NCBI RefSeq assembly: GCF_000005505.3
Contig: NC_016134.3
Location: 9,468,624 to 9,532,623, forward strand
Reading direction: 5' to 3'
Origin: Brachypodium distachyon
Taxonomy: Eukaryota > Streptophyta > Magnoliopsida > Poales > Poaceae
DNA length: 64,000 nt
This document shows positions 21,962 to 32,662 of the stretch, in pieces. A program made the translations under genes and the position numbers. Below the pieces are notes generated by a model. That model saw nothing but the letters and a program-made list of their open reading frames with translations. It searched no databases and was not told where the DNA came from. The stretch's first letter is position 1, and every line of letters begins with the position of its first letter.

Positions 21962-22510
21962 CTAATTGCTCCAGGAGAAGTTACGGTTATTGCAGCGCAA
22001 TTCGAAGAGCTCGGCGAGGTCGATGGCAGCGTGAAATTGGCCCATGAGACGACAACAAAGGTTGAGATTGTTCTTGTCCCTTGCCTCGTAGATGAGGTTG
22101 AAATCCCCAGCGATCAGCCAGGGCACCCCCTGGCGCGGCGAGATGTTGGATATCTCCTGGAGAAAGGCCGCCTTGCGACCGTCGTCGGCCGGACCATACA
22201 CAGTGGAGAGGACGAAGGCGAGACCGGACTGCACCACGGTGACGACAGCCGAAATGGAGAAGGAGAGCAGCTGCGGGTTGGAGATGGCGACTTGGTCGGG
22301 GTTCCAGAACAGGGCCACTCCTCCGCGAGTGCCCTCGGCGGGCGGATGAAGGAAGCAGTGCCGGCTGGGGATCGCAGACAGCTTAGTTTCCTGAAGGCAC
22401 CAAATCCCAGCCTTGGCGGCCGAGGCTAGCTCGCAGACGGCAGCGCGACGCGCGGCAGTGTTGAGGCCACGCACATTCCAGCACATAATCGGGCAAAGGG
22501 TGTCATTCAT
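21962..22510 (-). pseudogene. LINE B endonuclease domain
   Basis: The frame starts MNDTLCPIMCWNVRGLN and carries the exonuclease/endonuclease/phosphatase signatures WNVRGLN, CLQETK, TVYGP and IAGDFNLI. It ends at a stop after NRNFSWSN. This domain nicks the target DNA to prime reverse transcription. Comparison with LINE C shows that about ten residues (the ERDRPTLVKLDRFF part) are lost at the junction with the next frame. Confidence 0.85.
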
Positions 22511-22519
22511 GGGGGAACT

Positions 22520-23330
22520 GCGACAAACTCATGAAGAAGTGGCGACAAACTGAAACTAGTATTGCAAAACACCAGCTGAGTATACAAGGGGCGGAGACAA
22601 GTTCTAACAAACCACCAATAAATCGTCATCCGGAGTCGGTCCACTGACACCACATAACAGCTTGTCTTCTTTTTCCCCGAGTCAGTCAGTCAACCAAAGC
22701 AAGCAAACCCTTGCCTCCTCTGCCTCTGCTCTCTCCCCACAGCCTTTCCCTTTTCTCTGACAGCGCGCCGCGGAGGGAGAGAGTGCCCTTTCCCCTTGTC
22801 CTCTAAACGCACCAGCACCAGCACCGAGCGATCCCCTTTTCCCCTTCTCCAGTTCTCCTCCAACTCTCCAAGGCACCAGCCAGCGCTGACCGCCGCTTCT
22901 ACCCGCCGCGGGTTGCCTTCGGGCCGTCGCTCACCGCAGGCCGCGCCAAATTCCAGCGGCTCCCTCGTCCAAATTTCCCTTCTAATTTTTCCCAATCCTC
23001 TGTATTGTTTGCTGCCAAATCGGACACCGCCTCCCTGCCCTTGCCCTCAAGGTGACGCCTCAAGCAGGCTGCAGCGGCGCAGCTTCCCTGTCCTGTCTCT
23101 TTCACTCTCTTGGCGGCATGCCATGTCGTGTTGTCGCGCCGCTGCTCTGCAACCCATCGAAGTGAAGAAACATCAAGAGGAGAAGGGGTTTGTGGAGGCG
23201 GATCCAGTGGGCTGAACTCTACTGGAAGTATGGCGAGGTCTTCGTTGCGTACGGCAGCTTCCTCACATCCTCTTTGCCAGGGTACTCTCTGCATCTTGTT
23301 AGCCCCATTAATTTCTGAATGAACTAAACT
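22520..23330 (+). other. GC-rich gene-like 5' region, unassigned
   Basis: After LINE B the sequence turns C/T-rich, like a plant 5' UTR (CCTCTGCCTCTGCTCTCTCC). It then becomes GC-rich with codon-like texture to about 23280. Possible plus-strand frames give no family I recognise. It could be the 5' end of an unknown gene or a captured fragment. AT-rich intron-like DNA follows. Confidence 0.3.
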
Positions 23331-25279
23331 GATGCTAAGTATGTGGTGTTCGATGTTGATTGGAGATTGATCTCACTTTTTTTTTCATTCGTTCACTTCT
23401 CAGTGTAGCACTGGGACAGCCGGAGGGGAGGAGGTGGCTGAGGGCTTGTGGTGCCCGCAGGCTGCATGTCAAGGAGTTTTAGCTTGTTTTTAATGAAGAG
23501 CCTGCACTTTGGGAAGAAGGTTGTGAGCTTTTTGATGGTCTTAGTTCCCTGGATGAGATCTATTTTGTTTTGCCTTCCTGTTGAGTCCTTACATGTGACA
23601 TGTTTGTTCCGCATATTCCTATATGGAGCCACTTGTGTTTTCCATTGCCAATTCAGGTAACAAATGCCCGTGTTTAACTTCTAGGTAAACAATCTTACCA
23701 TCTAGTGAAAGTGATATTATATAGCAGATGATGACACAATTGTTGTTCATGCTTGCAAGATAATAGAATTGGCTCAAATAGAGTTGAGATGAGTGAACAG
23801 CCGACAATAGTTGGAATAATGTTTAGAAAATATAACAAAATTATGCCTGCTACTCCCTTTGTTCCATAAAGATTGGCACGGCTTTAAACTAGAGTTAGTT
23901 CAAAGCCATGTCAATCTTTATGTAACGGAGGGAGTAGTACTTTTTATCCCACATATGAAATTAATAGCAATGGCAATTTGGTTATGCTTGCTTAATGACC
24001 TTATTCTATTGTTATCTCAGATACAAGGCAAGCGTATTATTGTGTTATGAGGTGAGAAAAATGTATGCTCTGTAGATAGAATGTTTTAGAATGCCAGTGC
24101 TTTTGGTGGTTAGTGTAGAGACATGGTTCCCCATGTTTTTCCCGTTATGACTGCATTTCTCTTTCATAGGTCTGATGTAGCCACTGTATGGTTTTTGCAG
24201 CAACCACCACCTGAATACCTGATAGGTTCTTTGGGGCTTCGGGTTCTCTGAATACCACTAGTATATGAATTGCCATTAGTGACATTTTTGCAAACATGGC
24301 CAAACCTTGAGATTGATGAAAGCGGGGAATCTTTATTTTGTTGCTTGCTTCAACGGATTTAATCATTTGCAAAGCGGGGATGCTATGTTACTGAATAATT
24401 GGGCGACGTGAATAGGAGGAAGCAGCACATAAGAACCGTTCATTCTGCACATGCAGGGATCTGCACAGTATAGGTCCAGATGTTTTTGTTGTGATGCAAC
24501 AGAATGGCAATATGATTGCAGGGCAAAAAGGTTACACTGAAACTCCACTGAGATCAAATTGGGACCCTCAAGTACCATGGAATGTGAAATATAGTCAGGT
24601 TGCATATCTGCACCATGCCACCACATGATTTCTGCTAAACACATTAGCACCGTCCAATTATTTTCGCAGTTTTTGTATGCAGCCAAAGCGTAAAGTTGCA
24701 GAAGTTTTGTCAAGCCATTTTATATCTTATTGTCAATGCGTCAACCTTCTCTTTTTGTCAAGGCATGCAGATATCCTTGTGCATTTTTTAGTTTTATTTT
24801 TGGGCAGAATGAGTGCTGCAACACAAATTAGAATGGTTTTCAGTTACGATACATGACTCAGGATGTTTGGTGTATGATACAAATTTATACCTCTTTTTGT
24901 TGTGATGCAACAGAAGCATTATAATATTGGTTTTCATCAAAACAGGGCCTTATAATATTGGTTTTCATCAAAACAGGGGTAGTGTTTCCATCAAAACAGC
25001 ATGGTGTGCATATAAGATTTACGGGGCGTCTAGCAGTGCCGACCACAAATCAGAAGGGAGTGTTGCAGATGTCATGGATGGCAAGGCTTGCTTTGTGTCA
25101 CTATTTTCTAGTACTCCTACTTTGTGTCTGCACTTAATTAGTTTAAAGACACACCTTTTATTTTCTACCCGTTTCATATGATATGCCTATTTTTTGTCGG
25201 AAATAGAAGCTTTTATAGATCTCGGACTTAGTTGACTAATCGTTTTAATTAGTGGTAAATTTTGAAACACGCGCCTGAC
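23331..25279. other. AT-rich spacer, no gene recognised
   Basis: Short open frames on both strands lack recognisable domains. It contains one MITE (23853-23934) and a local direct repeat (ATAATATTGGTTTTCATCAA at about 24920 and 24952). It may be intron of the gene-like block at 22520-23330, but no downstream exon was seen. Confidence 0.4.
23853..23934. mobile_element. Stowaway MITE
   Basis: 82 bases, CTCCCTTTGTTCCATAAAG to the complementary CTTTATGTAACGGAGGGAG, with TA flanks (23851-23852 and 23935-23936). Same length and core as the MITE at 691-772, hence the same subfamily. Confidence 0.9.
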
Positions 25280-26760
25280 TTTATAATAATGAGCTTTTTA
25301 ATGAACACATCATGTGCTTTTAATGTTCTAAAAATGAGCTTTTTTATGATGCCATGATGAATTTTTTTTTGCGAACAAGTCTCCTAAATTTCCTTGTTTT
25401 CTGAAAATCCATGAGCTTTTAGCATTCTAGAGATCAGCTTTTAAGGATCCCATGACAAGCTTTTAACGAACGCATCCTGTGCTTTTACATTTTACAAATC
25501 CTTGAGACATGCTTTTCAGTTATTTTTTGTAAGTTCTTTATGAGCTTAGACGATCTCCTCATGATCTTTTAACAATGAGCTTTTATTTTCCCCAAAATCC
25601 ATTGTGCATTTGAACTTTCTAATGATAAACTTTTTAACGACCACATGACGAACTTTTAATGTTCTAATGATGAGCTTTTTTATGATCCCACGATGAGTTT
25701 TTAACGAACAATTTCATTTTTTTTTTGAAAATCCTTAAGCTTTTAACAATCTTATGATGAGCTTTCAACATTCTAACGATGAGCTTTTAAGGATCCCATG
25801 AAGAGCTTTTAACGAACTCATCATATCATGTGCTTTTAATTTTCAAAATCCTTAGCAATTATTTTTGCTAACTTCATGATGAGCTTTTTACAAATAGCAT
25901 AATGAGCTTTTAACGATATCATCATGACTTTTAACGATTTTCATCATGATCTTTTAACTTTTCCAAAAACCATTGAGCTTTTAAACTTTCTAATGATGAA
26001 CTTCTAATGTTCTAGTGATGAGCTTTTTCATGATGATACAAGAGTTTTTAACGAACAAGTTTTGTACATTTCATATTTTTTTTTTTCAAAATCCTTGAGC
26101 TTTTAACGATCTTACCATGAGCTTTTAAGGATCTCATGAAGGGCTTTTAACGAACTCATCATGTGCTTTTAATTTTCAAAACTCCTTAGACGTGTTTTCA
26201 ATTATTTTGCTAACTCTATGATGAGCTTTTTACAGATAGCATCATGAGCTTCTAATGATCTCATCATGACTTTTAACGATTTTCATCATGACCTTTTAAC
26301 TTTTCCAAAAAACCATTGAGATTTTAAATGTTCTAATGCTGAGCTTTTCAACGACCCCTTGATGAGCTTTTAATGTTCTAGTGATGAGCTTTTTATGATC
26401 TCAGAAAGAGTTTTTAATTAACAAGTCTTGTCATTTTTTTTTTCAAAAATCCTTGAGCTTTTAACGATCTTAAGATGAGATTTTAGCATTCTAATGATGA
26501 GCCTTTTTATGGATCCCATGATTAGCTTTCTAACAAACATTGTACTTTTAAGTTTAAAAATCCTTGAGACATGCTTTCAATTATTTTTCTAAGTTCATAA
26601 TGAGCTTTTGATGATCTCAGCACGAGCTTTAATGATCTTATCTATTCTATATCTTTTTTAATGAACAAGTGTTGTACATTTCAAGGAACAAAAATAAAAA
26701 ATCCTTGAGGTGTGGTTTCGATTTTTTATCTAGGTCCATTTTTCGCGAGCTTCTCATATA
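25280..26760. repeat. Higher-order tandem repeat, about 325-360 bp unit
   Basis: About 1.5 kb built from short degenerate units of the GATGAGCTTTTAACGATC type, all in one orientation. Larger units are visible through the anchor AATCCTTGAGCTTTTAACGA, found at about 25407, 25731, 26091, 26449 and 26701, giving periods of 324, 360, 358 and 252. Within each large unit the order of sub-blocks is kept (anchor; GTGCTTTTAATTTTCAAAA; ATTATTTTTGCTAAC; TCATCATGACTTTTAACGA; AACAAGTNTTGTACATTTC). No ORF of note. This is nested satellite-like organisation. Confidence 0.85.
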
Positions 26761-27229
26761 ACTTAAATTTTGGGTGCTCTATGTCATGATTATGAAAGCT
26801 TGAATAATCCATAATCTACATCATAACAACCAGATCTAGTAAAATTTGTAAGGTTATGTCAAGACTTTAAAAGTTTGAATATTTGTCAGGAAAGGCATCA
26901 AATTCTGACATAAAAAACTTCTTATGTGATTTCTAAAATCTCGATATGATTTGAAAGCGTCTAGTCTTTTTGATTGAAAGTGATATTCCCCACCCGTTTA
27001 ATTCCCTGAAATCGCGGATGACGCGGAGTCTGGTCGGAATCATCCGCCAGATCACGAACTGGCGGAGCTCCGCTGATTAGCACCCCCCGCCTTTGTATCC
27101 TATTCAAGCGGTACGTAGCTCTCCAGAATTACGGCTACGAGTCTACGACGACAGCACGAACATCACGTTATACATGCAGAAAGAAAATGACATTAATTGT
27201 GGTGCCACCTCGATCATGCGACGTAAAGC
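26761..27229. other. Spacer, no gene seen
   Basis: AT-rich sequence followed by about 100 bases of GC-rich DNA at 27010-27090. Nothing recognised. Confidence 0.4.
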
Positions 27230-27470
27230 CACTAACCATTTATTGGCTGCATCGCAGCAGCAGAAGCCTGCTGGATAGCATGTTGGTTTCCTCCAATCTT
27301 TCAGCGGTACATTGAAAATATAAATAGCCCAACAAGTATACGTAATGGATAATCTTAAAGGGAATTGTGCAATCAAACACAAAGCCTACGGTAGCTTGTT
27401 GAGATATATGCACAAGCTGAGACGGGCCGGGCACATATATAGAGCCTCCACTCCTTTGCAACAAGTAATG
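27230..27470 (-). repeat. NLR-cluster flank segment, copy 1
   Basis: One of three copies (others 39063-39320 and 43230-43600). Shared strings are AGCATGTTGGTTTCCTCC, ATCAAACACAAAGCC, GGTAGCTTGTTGA and TTGCAACAAGTAATG. The minus strand holds a conserved short peptide-like stretch (AERLEETNMLSSRLL). LINE C's poly(T) starts immediately after CAACAAGTAATG; in copy 2 the same string continues uninterrupted into GCCAGTATACG, which shows the pre-insertion state. Confidence 0.7.
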
Positions 27471-27591
27471 TTTTTTTGAAAGATCCAGCAATTGCTGGCA
27501 TTTCATTAATTAGCTGGTAGAAACGTATATACAAGAGTGCCCGGGGGCAAGGAAAAAAAGGAGAGGAACTGAAAACTAAGGGCAAGAAGCC

Positions 27592-28707
27592 CTAAACGAA
27601 AAACAGGGAGAAAACCTCAAGGTGGTTCCCAAAGGAGCCTCTGCAGGGCCTTGGCGCTGGCAAAGGCCCATTCCCGCGCTTCGTCCTTGATGAAACAGAC
27701 GATTTGCGTAGGAGAAGTAGCTTTGTCACGAAAAATTCTGGCGTTCCTCTCGCGCCAAATAGACCAGCAGACGGGAATTCCGCGACGGACGAAGGCTCCT
27801 CGAGGGAAACAATGGCCGCGCTTGAGCAGTTTGCCCACTGCACGACGCCAAGCCAGATGACACGGGCGGCCGGACAGATGGCGAAGAGGTGAGTCGAGGT
27901 CTCTAGGTTGCGCCGGCAAAGGGGGCAAAAGTAGTAGTTTGGCCAGCCGCGACGTTGCAGCCTATCGGCGCACCATAGCCGGTCTAGAAGCAGGAGCCAG
28001 GCGAAAAACTTCGATTTCGGAGTAGCCCAGACGCGCCAAACCACATGCTCCATCTCAGTGCGGAGCTGCCCCTCGAATTGAATACTATAGGCGGACCGAG
28101 TGGAGTAGATGCCATCGGCAGTGAGGATCCAAGAGATGGAATCTCGGGCAGCCGGTCGTAGGGTCGTCGCCGAGCGTTGGATCAAGCTCTAGAGCGCAAG
28201 GAAGTCAATGAGAAGCGGCATGGTGAGATCATGATGCAGGTCCAAGGCCCATCAGTGCTGATCAAGGGCCTGGGCAACGGACCGGCACTTCCAGCGGGCG
28301 TGATCGTAGAGCGAGGGGAAGGCCAGGAGAAGGGGAGAGCCGTTCAGCCAGTTGGAATCCCAGAAACTGGCGGTGTGACCATCCCCGATGGTGACGCAGG
28401 TCGCGGTAGCAAAGAGCTCGAAATCCGTGGCGTCGCAAGGCATGGGGTTTCCAACCCAGGGCCTGTCCGGCGCGTTCCATTTGAACCAAAGCCACCGGAG
28501 ACGCAGGGCGCGGCCGAAGACCTCGAGGTCGGGAAGGCCAAGGCCACCGCAGCTTAGCGGAGAGCAAGCTCTTCCTCGTCAATGCCCCAAAGGAAGCGGC
28601 GGCGAACCTTGTTGAAAGACAAAATGAATTTGTTGGGAAGCTTGAGAGCGGTTAGGGCGTATGTTGGGAGAGCGCTAAGGACAGACGAGCAGAGAATCTG
28701 CCCGCCA
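27592..28707 (-). pseudogene. LINE C C-terminal region with zf-RVT
   Basis: Resumes after the CACTA insertion with LSALPTYALTALKLPNKFI and RRRFLWGIDEEEL. It contains the zf-RVT core at 28185-27800: YSTRSAYSIQF, KSKFFAWLLLLDRLWCADRL, YFCPLCRRNLETSTHLF. Frame changes occur near 28190 and after 27790. The 3' part reads ALQRLLWEPP in a second frame, matching the end of LINE B. Confidence 0.8.
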
Positions 28708-29168
28708 CTGGTAAACGGGATGGGAATCTCTGAGGAGCACTAGTGGCGGGTAACTGATGTGGCCACTGGTACTAGGAGCACTAGTGGCGGTGAAAGCCGC
28801 ATGAGTGCTGGCACCGCCACTAGTGCTCCACTAACAGCGGCGGTGGAAGCTAACCGCCACTGGTACTCGTTTCAGATTCTTCCAACGACTTACTAGTGTC
28901 AGTTTGTTTTTTTGACCACTTTAACCGCCACTAGTGCTCATGCGCCAGTGACTACTAAGGAGCTCCAGTGGCGGTGAATGACCACCGCCACGGGTGCTTC
29001 TGGTCGTGCGAGTGTTTTCACCGCCGCCAGTGCTCCACTAGCAATGGCGGTGGTTGCTCACCGCCACTGGTATTCGTTTTGGATTCCTCCAACGACGTCC
29101 AGTGGCGGTGAATGTTTTGGACCAGCTGTACCGCCACTGGAGCTCGTGCGCCAGTAACCCATTCTGGC
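28708..29168. mobile_element. CACTA remnant inserted in LINE C
   Basis: Dense inverted subterminal repeats of the (C/T)AGTGGCGG/CCGCCACTGG type fill the block. Its right end is TTCTGGCGTAGTG (about 29163-29175), a CACTA-like terminus (complement CACTACGCCAGAA). The left terminus is not visible, so that end is deleted. The repeats resemble those of the large CACTA at 51595-63329, but the terminus differs (CACTACGCC versus CACTACTAC), so it is a related but distinct family. Confidence 0.7.
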
Positions 29169-30811
29169 GTAGTGTACGGCCGCCGACGTTGATCCACTTG
29201 CCACGCCAAGCAGCAAGCCAGGCCTGCACACGGTCGAGGATGTGCTGGAGGTGCACGAGCTGAAGTCGCCCGAGGGAGAGGGGGAGGCCAAGGTAGCGAA
29301 GCGGGAAGTCCACCCGCTCCCCGGCGAAAGGCTAACGCCTCGCGCAGAGGAAGAGGCGAGAGGATGCCGCGCTCCGTAGCTTGGTGGAGAAGGCATTGCA
29401 GCGGGTCAATCGCAATGATGAACAGGAGAGGCGCTAAGGGGTCTCCTTCGCGTAGACCCCGTCTATGGGAGATCGGATTCCCCGCAGAGCCGTTCAGAAG
29501 AATCGATGACGAGGCCGAGGAGAGGAGGAGGGCGATCCAGTCGTGCCATCTGGGAGGGAAACCAAGCCGATGCAGCAGCTCGAGGAGGTAATCCCAGGAA
29601 ACGGAATCAAAAGCCTTGGCGAAATCAAGCTTCAGCAGGAGGGAGGCCTTCTTCTTGCGGTGAAAAGCTCGTGCTACGTTCCTAACGAAGAGGAAGTTGT
29701 CGTGGATGCAGCGGGACTTGAGAAACGCGCTTTGGGCCAAGGAAATGATCTCGCCCATGAGGGGCATGAGCCGCCGCGCCAAGACTTTGGCGAAGAGCTT
29801 GGCGTAGGAGTGGATGAGGCTGATAGGGCGAAGTTCATGGACCGAGAGTGCCTGGTCTTTCTTAGGGAGTAGGAAAATAAAAGCAGAGTTGAGGGAGACG
29901 AAATCGCCTCCGGCAAGGCGGTGCCGGTGCTGAAATGCCACAAAGATGTCCATTGTAATGATCGACCAGCAGTGACGACAGAAGATGCCGGTAAAGCCTT
30001 CCGGGCCCGACGCCTTTTCCGCAGGCGACGCCACAACGGCATCCCAGATCTCATTGGTCGAGAAAGGGTTGTCGAGTCCAGCGGGAGGGAGCAATGGGAG
30101 ATGGAGCTCATCCCAAGCGATCGTGCATGGGCACGGCGCGGTGGTCCCGAGGACAGACGAAAAGTGACTAAACAGCGCCTGCTCGTCCTCATGGGAGATG
30201 TGCAGACCGGAATCGGTGGAGAGTTGATGCAGGAAGTTCTTGCGGCAGCAGGCGTTGATTTTAATGTGAAAAAAATGAGTATTGGCATCACCTTCTCGAA
30301 GCCAAACCTGACGAGAGGTCTGGCGGCGCCGAGCGCGCTCGATCGCGGCGAGGCCCACGACTCAGGCCTTGAGCACCTTGTGCAGCTGGGTCTCGAGAGA
30401 GGTCAGCGGACGGGAGTCCTGCGCGACGTCGAGACGAAGAACAATCTCCAAAGCAAGGTGAAGTTAGAAGCGGGCGTCGCTAAATAATCCTCTACTCCAG
30501 CGACGAAGGGCGCGGGCGACACGTTGGAGCTTGATGCGAATGCGGTGGAGAGGATTTGGCGATGCAACATCCGTGGCCCATGCCGCGGAGACGACGTCGA
30601 GGAAGCCCGCGTGCCGGATCCAGAAGTTCTCAAACCGAAAACGAGCCTCCCGTGGTGGCAAACAAAAACCGGCGAGGAGCAACGGGCAGTGGTCAGAGTG
30701 GGCGGTGGACATCGCCTGCACAGCGCAAGGAGAGAAGAGCGCATCCCAAGCCGAATTGCAGAAGAAACGGTCGAGCTTCACCAAAGTAGGACGATCGCGT
30801 TCGTTGTCCAA
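29169..30811 (-). pseudogene. LINE C reverse transcriptase lacking YADD
   Basis: One frame runs from ERDRPTLVKLDRFFCNSAWD through TAA (about 30464, after LFSDARF) and TGA (about 30365), then VGLAAIERARRRQTSRQ and the RT blocks (SPAEKASGPEGF, LRPISLIHSYAK, SAFLKSRCIHDN, KAFDSVSWDYL, GDPLAPLLFI). After LSPLPLREA the frame and sequence jump at about 29335 to FAGERVDFPLRYLGLPLSLG, so the LYADD.IIF block present in LINE B is gone. The protein could not polymerise DNA even without the stops. Confidence 0.85.
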
Positions 30812-31165
30812 GAAAACTTGCGATTGGTGCAGCGGAGTTCGAAAAGCTCAGCGTGATCGATGGCAGCGCGAAACTGGCCCATCAGCCACCGGCACAAGTT
30901 GAGATTGTTTTTGTCGCGGGCCTCATGGATGAGATTGAAATCCCCGGAAATCAACCAAGGTGCACCGAGGGGAGGGGAGATCTCCTGCATTTCTTGGAGA
31001 AAGATGGGCTTCAGATCATCCTCGGCAGGCCCGTAGACCGTGGATAGCACGAAAGAGGCGCCCGAGTGCAGCATGGAAACCGTAGCAGAAATGGAGAACT
31101 GTCGCACAGAAGCTCCATCAATGGAGACAAGATCGGAGTTCCAGAACATGGCAGCGCCGTCCCTG
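30778..31165 (-). pseudogene. LINE C endonuclease fragment
   Basis: Begins in mid-domain (GAAMFWNSDLVS), keeps TVYGPAEDD and LISGDFNLIHEARDKNN, and ends KFSWTT. One extra base near 30800 then shifts the frame. The correct continuation (NERDRPTLVKLDRFFCN) is read in the frame of the next entry. The N-terminal WNVRGLN and QETK catalytic blocks are missing, so no nicking activity is expected. Confidence 0.8.
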
Positions 31166-32530
31166 GTAGGTGAAGACAACAATGATGTTGGGAAGTTGGT
31201 ATAGATGAGAATCTTGTGCATGCCGGAGCTGAAATGCTTAACACAAAGCCTCTCAAGCTGCAACGTCTTGACATCGACTGAATTTTTTTTTCCTGTCTTG
31301 CTCCTCAAATGATGAGCCTATGGCAGACCACGCTTGTTTCTTTATGAGGAGGAAATACCTCTGCGTAGCAACTTTCATATATACATGCGAAAATCGTAGC
31401 GGGACAGTCTTCTCCATCTGCCAATGGCTGGACCACACAGCTAGCCAATTCGTTTCACCTAATGAAATAACACAGAGTTGAGATGTAGCAGCTTCATGGC
31501 TGATACTAAACATCCCACGCCTTCCTTACATTGTATCCACGATGGCTATATCATGCATCTCTCACATAGTCCACCTCTCCGCTGAAGTCAGGAACAAACA
31601 AGTCTATTCTCCGAGTGTGAAGCACGATCAACACACTATCCTGCAATCTACAAAAATTACAGAATGCCTGTAGAAGCAGCCATAAGCATAATGGAGCCTA
31701 AGAAGCTGGCCTTTTGAAATGAGATTCATTGTCGACCTGCCAATGTTGAATTACTCCAGCCTTGAGATACAGCTTCTCGCCATCAGCTGGTGGTCAAAGA
31801 GAAGACGAAGCTGGACAACTTAGTTTTCTAGGATGCTATGCAGATCACTCAGAATGCCGTCTCTAGCACCTCTTGTTCCTGGCTAGGATCCTCTTGTACC
31901 GGAGGATGGCGAAACTGTATCCCAGTGTTGCAGTAATTTCAACCTCGGCAGATGAACGGTGAATCTCATGTAACAAGGCCACTTGTTAGGTGCCATTATG
32001 CTTTCCTGGCATTTTTTTTGTAGATTGCAGGATAGTGCTGATCGTGCTTGACACCCTAAGAATGGAGTTGTCTGTTCCTGACTTGGCGAGAGGTGGACTA
32101 TATTATGCAAGGGATACAATATAATAGCCATCGTGGAGGCAGGGTAAGACAGGCTTGGGATGATTGGTATCCGCCATGAAGGTGCTACATCTCAACTCTG
32201 CTAATTATTTCATTAGACGAAACGGATTAGGTCAGTTGTCCAGCCATTGGCGTTGGAGAAGACAATTATCCCACTAGGTTTTGGGCACGCGTTATATCGA
32301 AGCTGCGACGGGGAGGTATTTTCTCCTCGTAAAGAAATTAATAGCCTGGTCCGTCGTAGGCTCATCGCTGCTAGATCCTGACAGAGTGACAGGGAACATT
32401 TTTCACTCGATGTCAAGACGTCGAAGCTTGGGAGGGGTTGTGTTAAACATTTTAGCTCCAGCACATAGACAAGACGATGCTCATGCATACAAACTTCCCG
32501 CCATCTTTGTTGTCTTCATGGTGGTAAACT
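31166..32530. repeat. Long inverted repeat (hairpin), about 640-bp arms
   Basis: The left arm (about 31166-31800) and right arm (about 31870-32530) are reverse complements with scattered mismatches and small indels. Examples on the left that recur inverted on the right: GAAGACAACAATGATG, GCTGAAATGCTTAACACAA, CGTCTTGACATCGA, AGTTGAGATGTAGCA, CCACGATGGCTAT, AAGCACGATCA, CTATCCTGCAATCTACAAAA, AAGCATAATGG. The loop is only about 70 bases. Each arm contains fragmentary open frames (for example RYFLLIKKQAWSAIGSS) with no family I recognise. The left arm begins exactly where LINE C ends. A transcript through it would fold into long double-stranded RNA. Confidence 0.85.
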
Positions 32531-32580
32531 TTCTCTTGCATCCTAGTCGCACAGGCTGCTTAGGTAATGCTTGATATATA

Positions 32581-32662
32581 CTCCCTCCGTTCCTAAATAC
32601 TTGTCGTGGTTTTAGTACAACTTTGCACTAAAATCATGACAAGTATTTAGAAACATAAGGAG
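32581..32662. mobile_element. Stowaway MITE
   Basis: CTCCCTCCGTTCCTAAATAC to AAGTATTTAGAAACATAAGGAG in the right arm, TA on both sides. Core GTGGTTTTAGTACAA pairs with its complement. It lies just outside the right arm of the hairpin. Confidence 0.85.

Larger units (their letters stand above)
18930..22515 (-). mobile_element. LINE B: L1-like element, EN to zf-RVT
   Basis: A plant non-LTR retrotransposon on the minus strand. It keeps the apurinic endonuclease, reverse transcriptase and C-terminal zinc-finger domains of ORF2, but no ORF1. LINE C is a close relative (shared WLREGDANT, LRPISLIHS, CADRLQRRGWPN). It is damaged by a deletion with a stop near 21960, a homopolymer slip near 21450, and stops at 20090-20092 and 19958-19960. 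The 3' end lies near 18930, where similarity with the LINE C 3' region (ATTAATTAGCTGGTAGAAA type) ends without a visible poly(A). Target duplications were not identified. Confidence 0.85.
27471..31165 (-). mobile_element. LINE C: 5'-truncated L1-like element with internal losses
   Basis: A minus-strand LINE whose 3' tail is the T-run at 27471-27477 (plus strand). It is truncated inside the endonuclease at about 31165 (first recognisable residues DGAAMFWNSDL). A CACTA-derived block (28708-29168) interrupts it after WINVGGR, and coding resumes as ILCSSVLSALPTYALTALK. The segment with the YADD catalytic motif has been deleted near 29335. It is closely related to LINE B. No exact target duplication was found. 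Confidence 0.85.

Noticed and set aside
19139..22429. Long plus-strand open frames (for example 19139-19822, 20201-20542, 21881-22429)
   Set aside because: They lie exactly opposite LINE B ORF2, whose minus-strand frame has clear EN, RT and zf-RVT motifs; the plus frames are GC-driven shadows.
28177..30856. Plus-strand open frames over LINE C
   Set aside because: Shadows of LINE C coding sequence on the other strand; no known domains.
32213..32574. Protein gene in the hairpin right arm
   Set aside because: The frames in the two arms are not conserved in codon structure and match no family; kept only as part of the inverted repeat.
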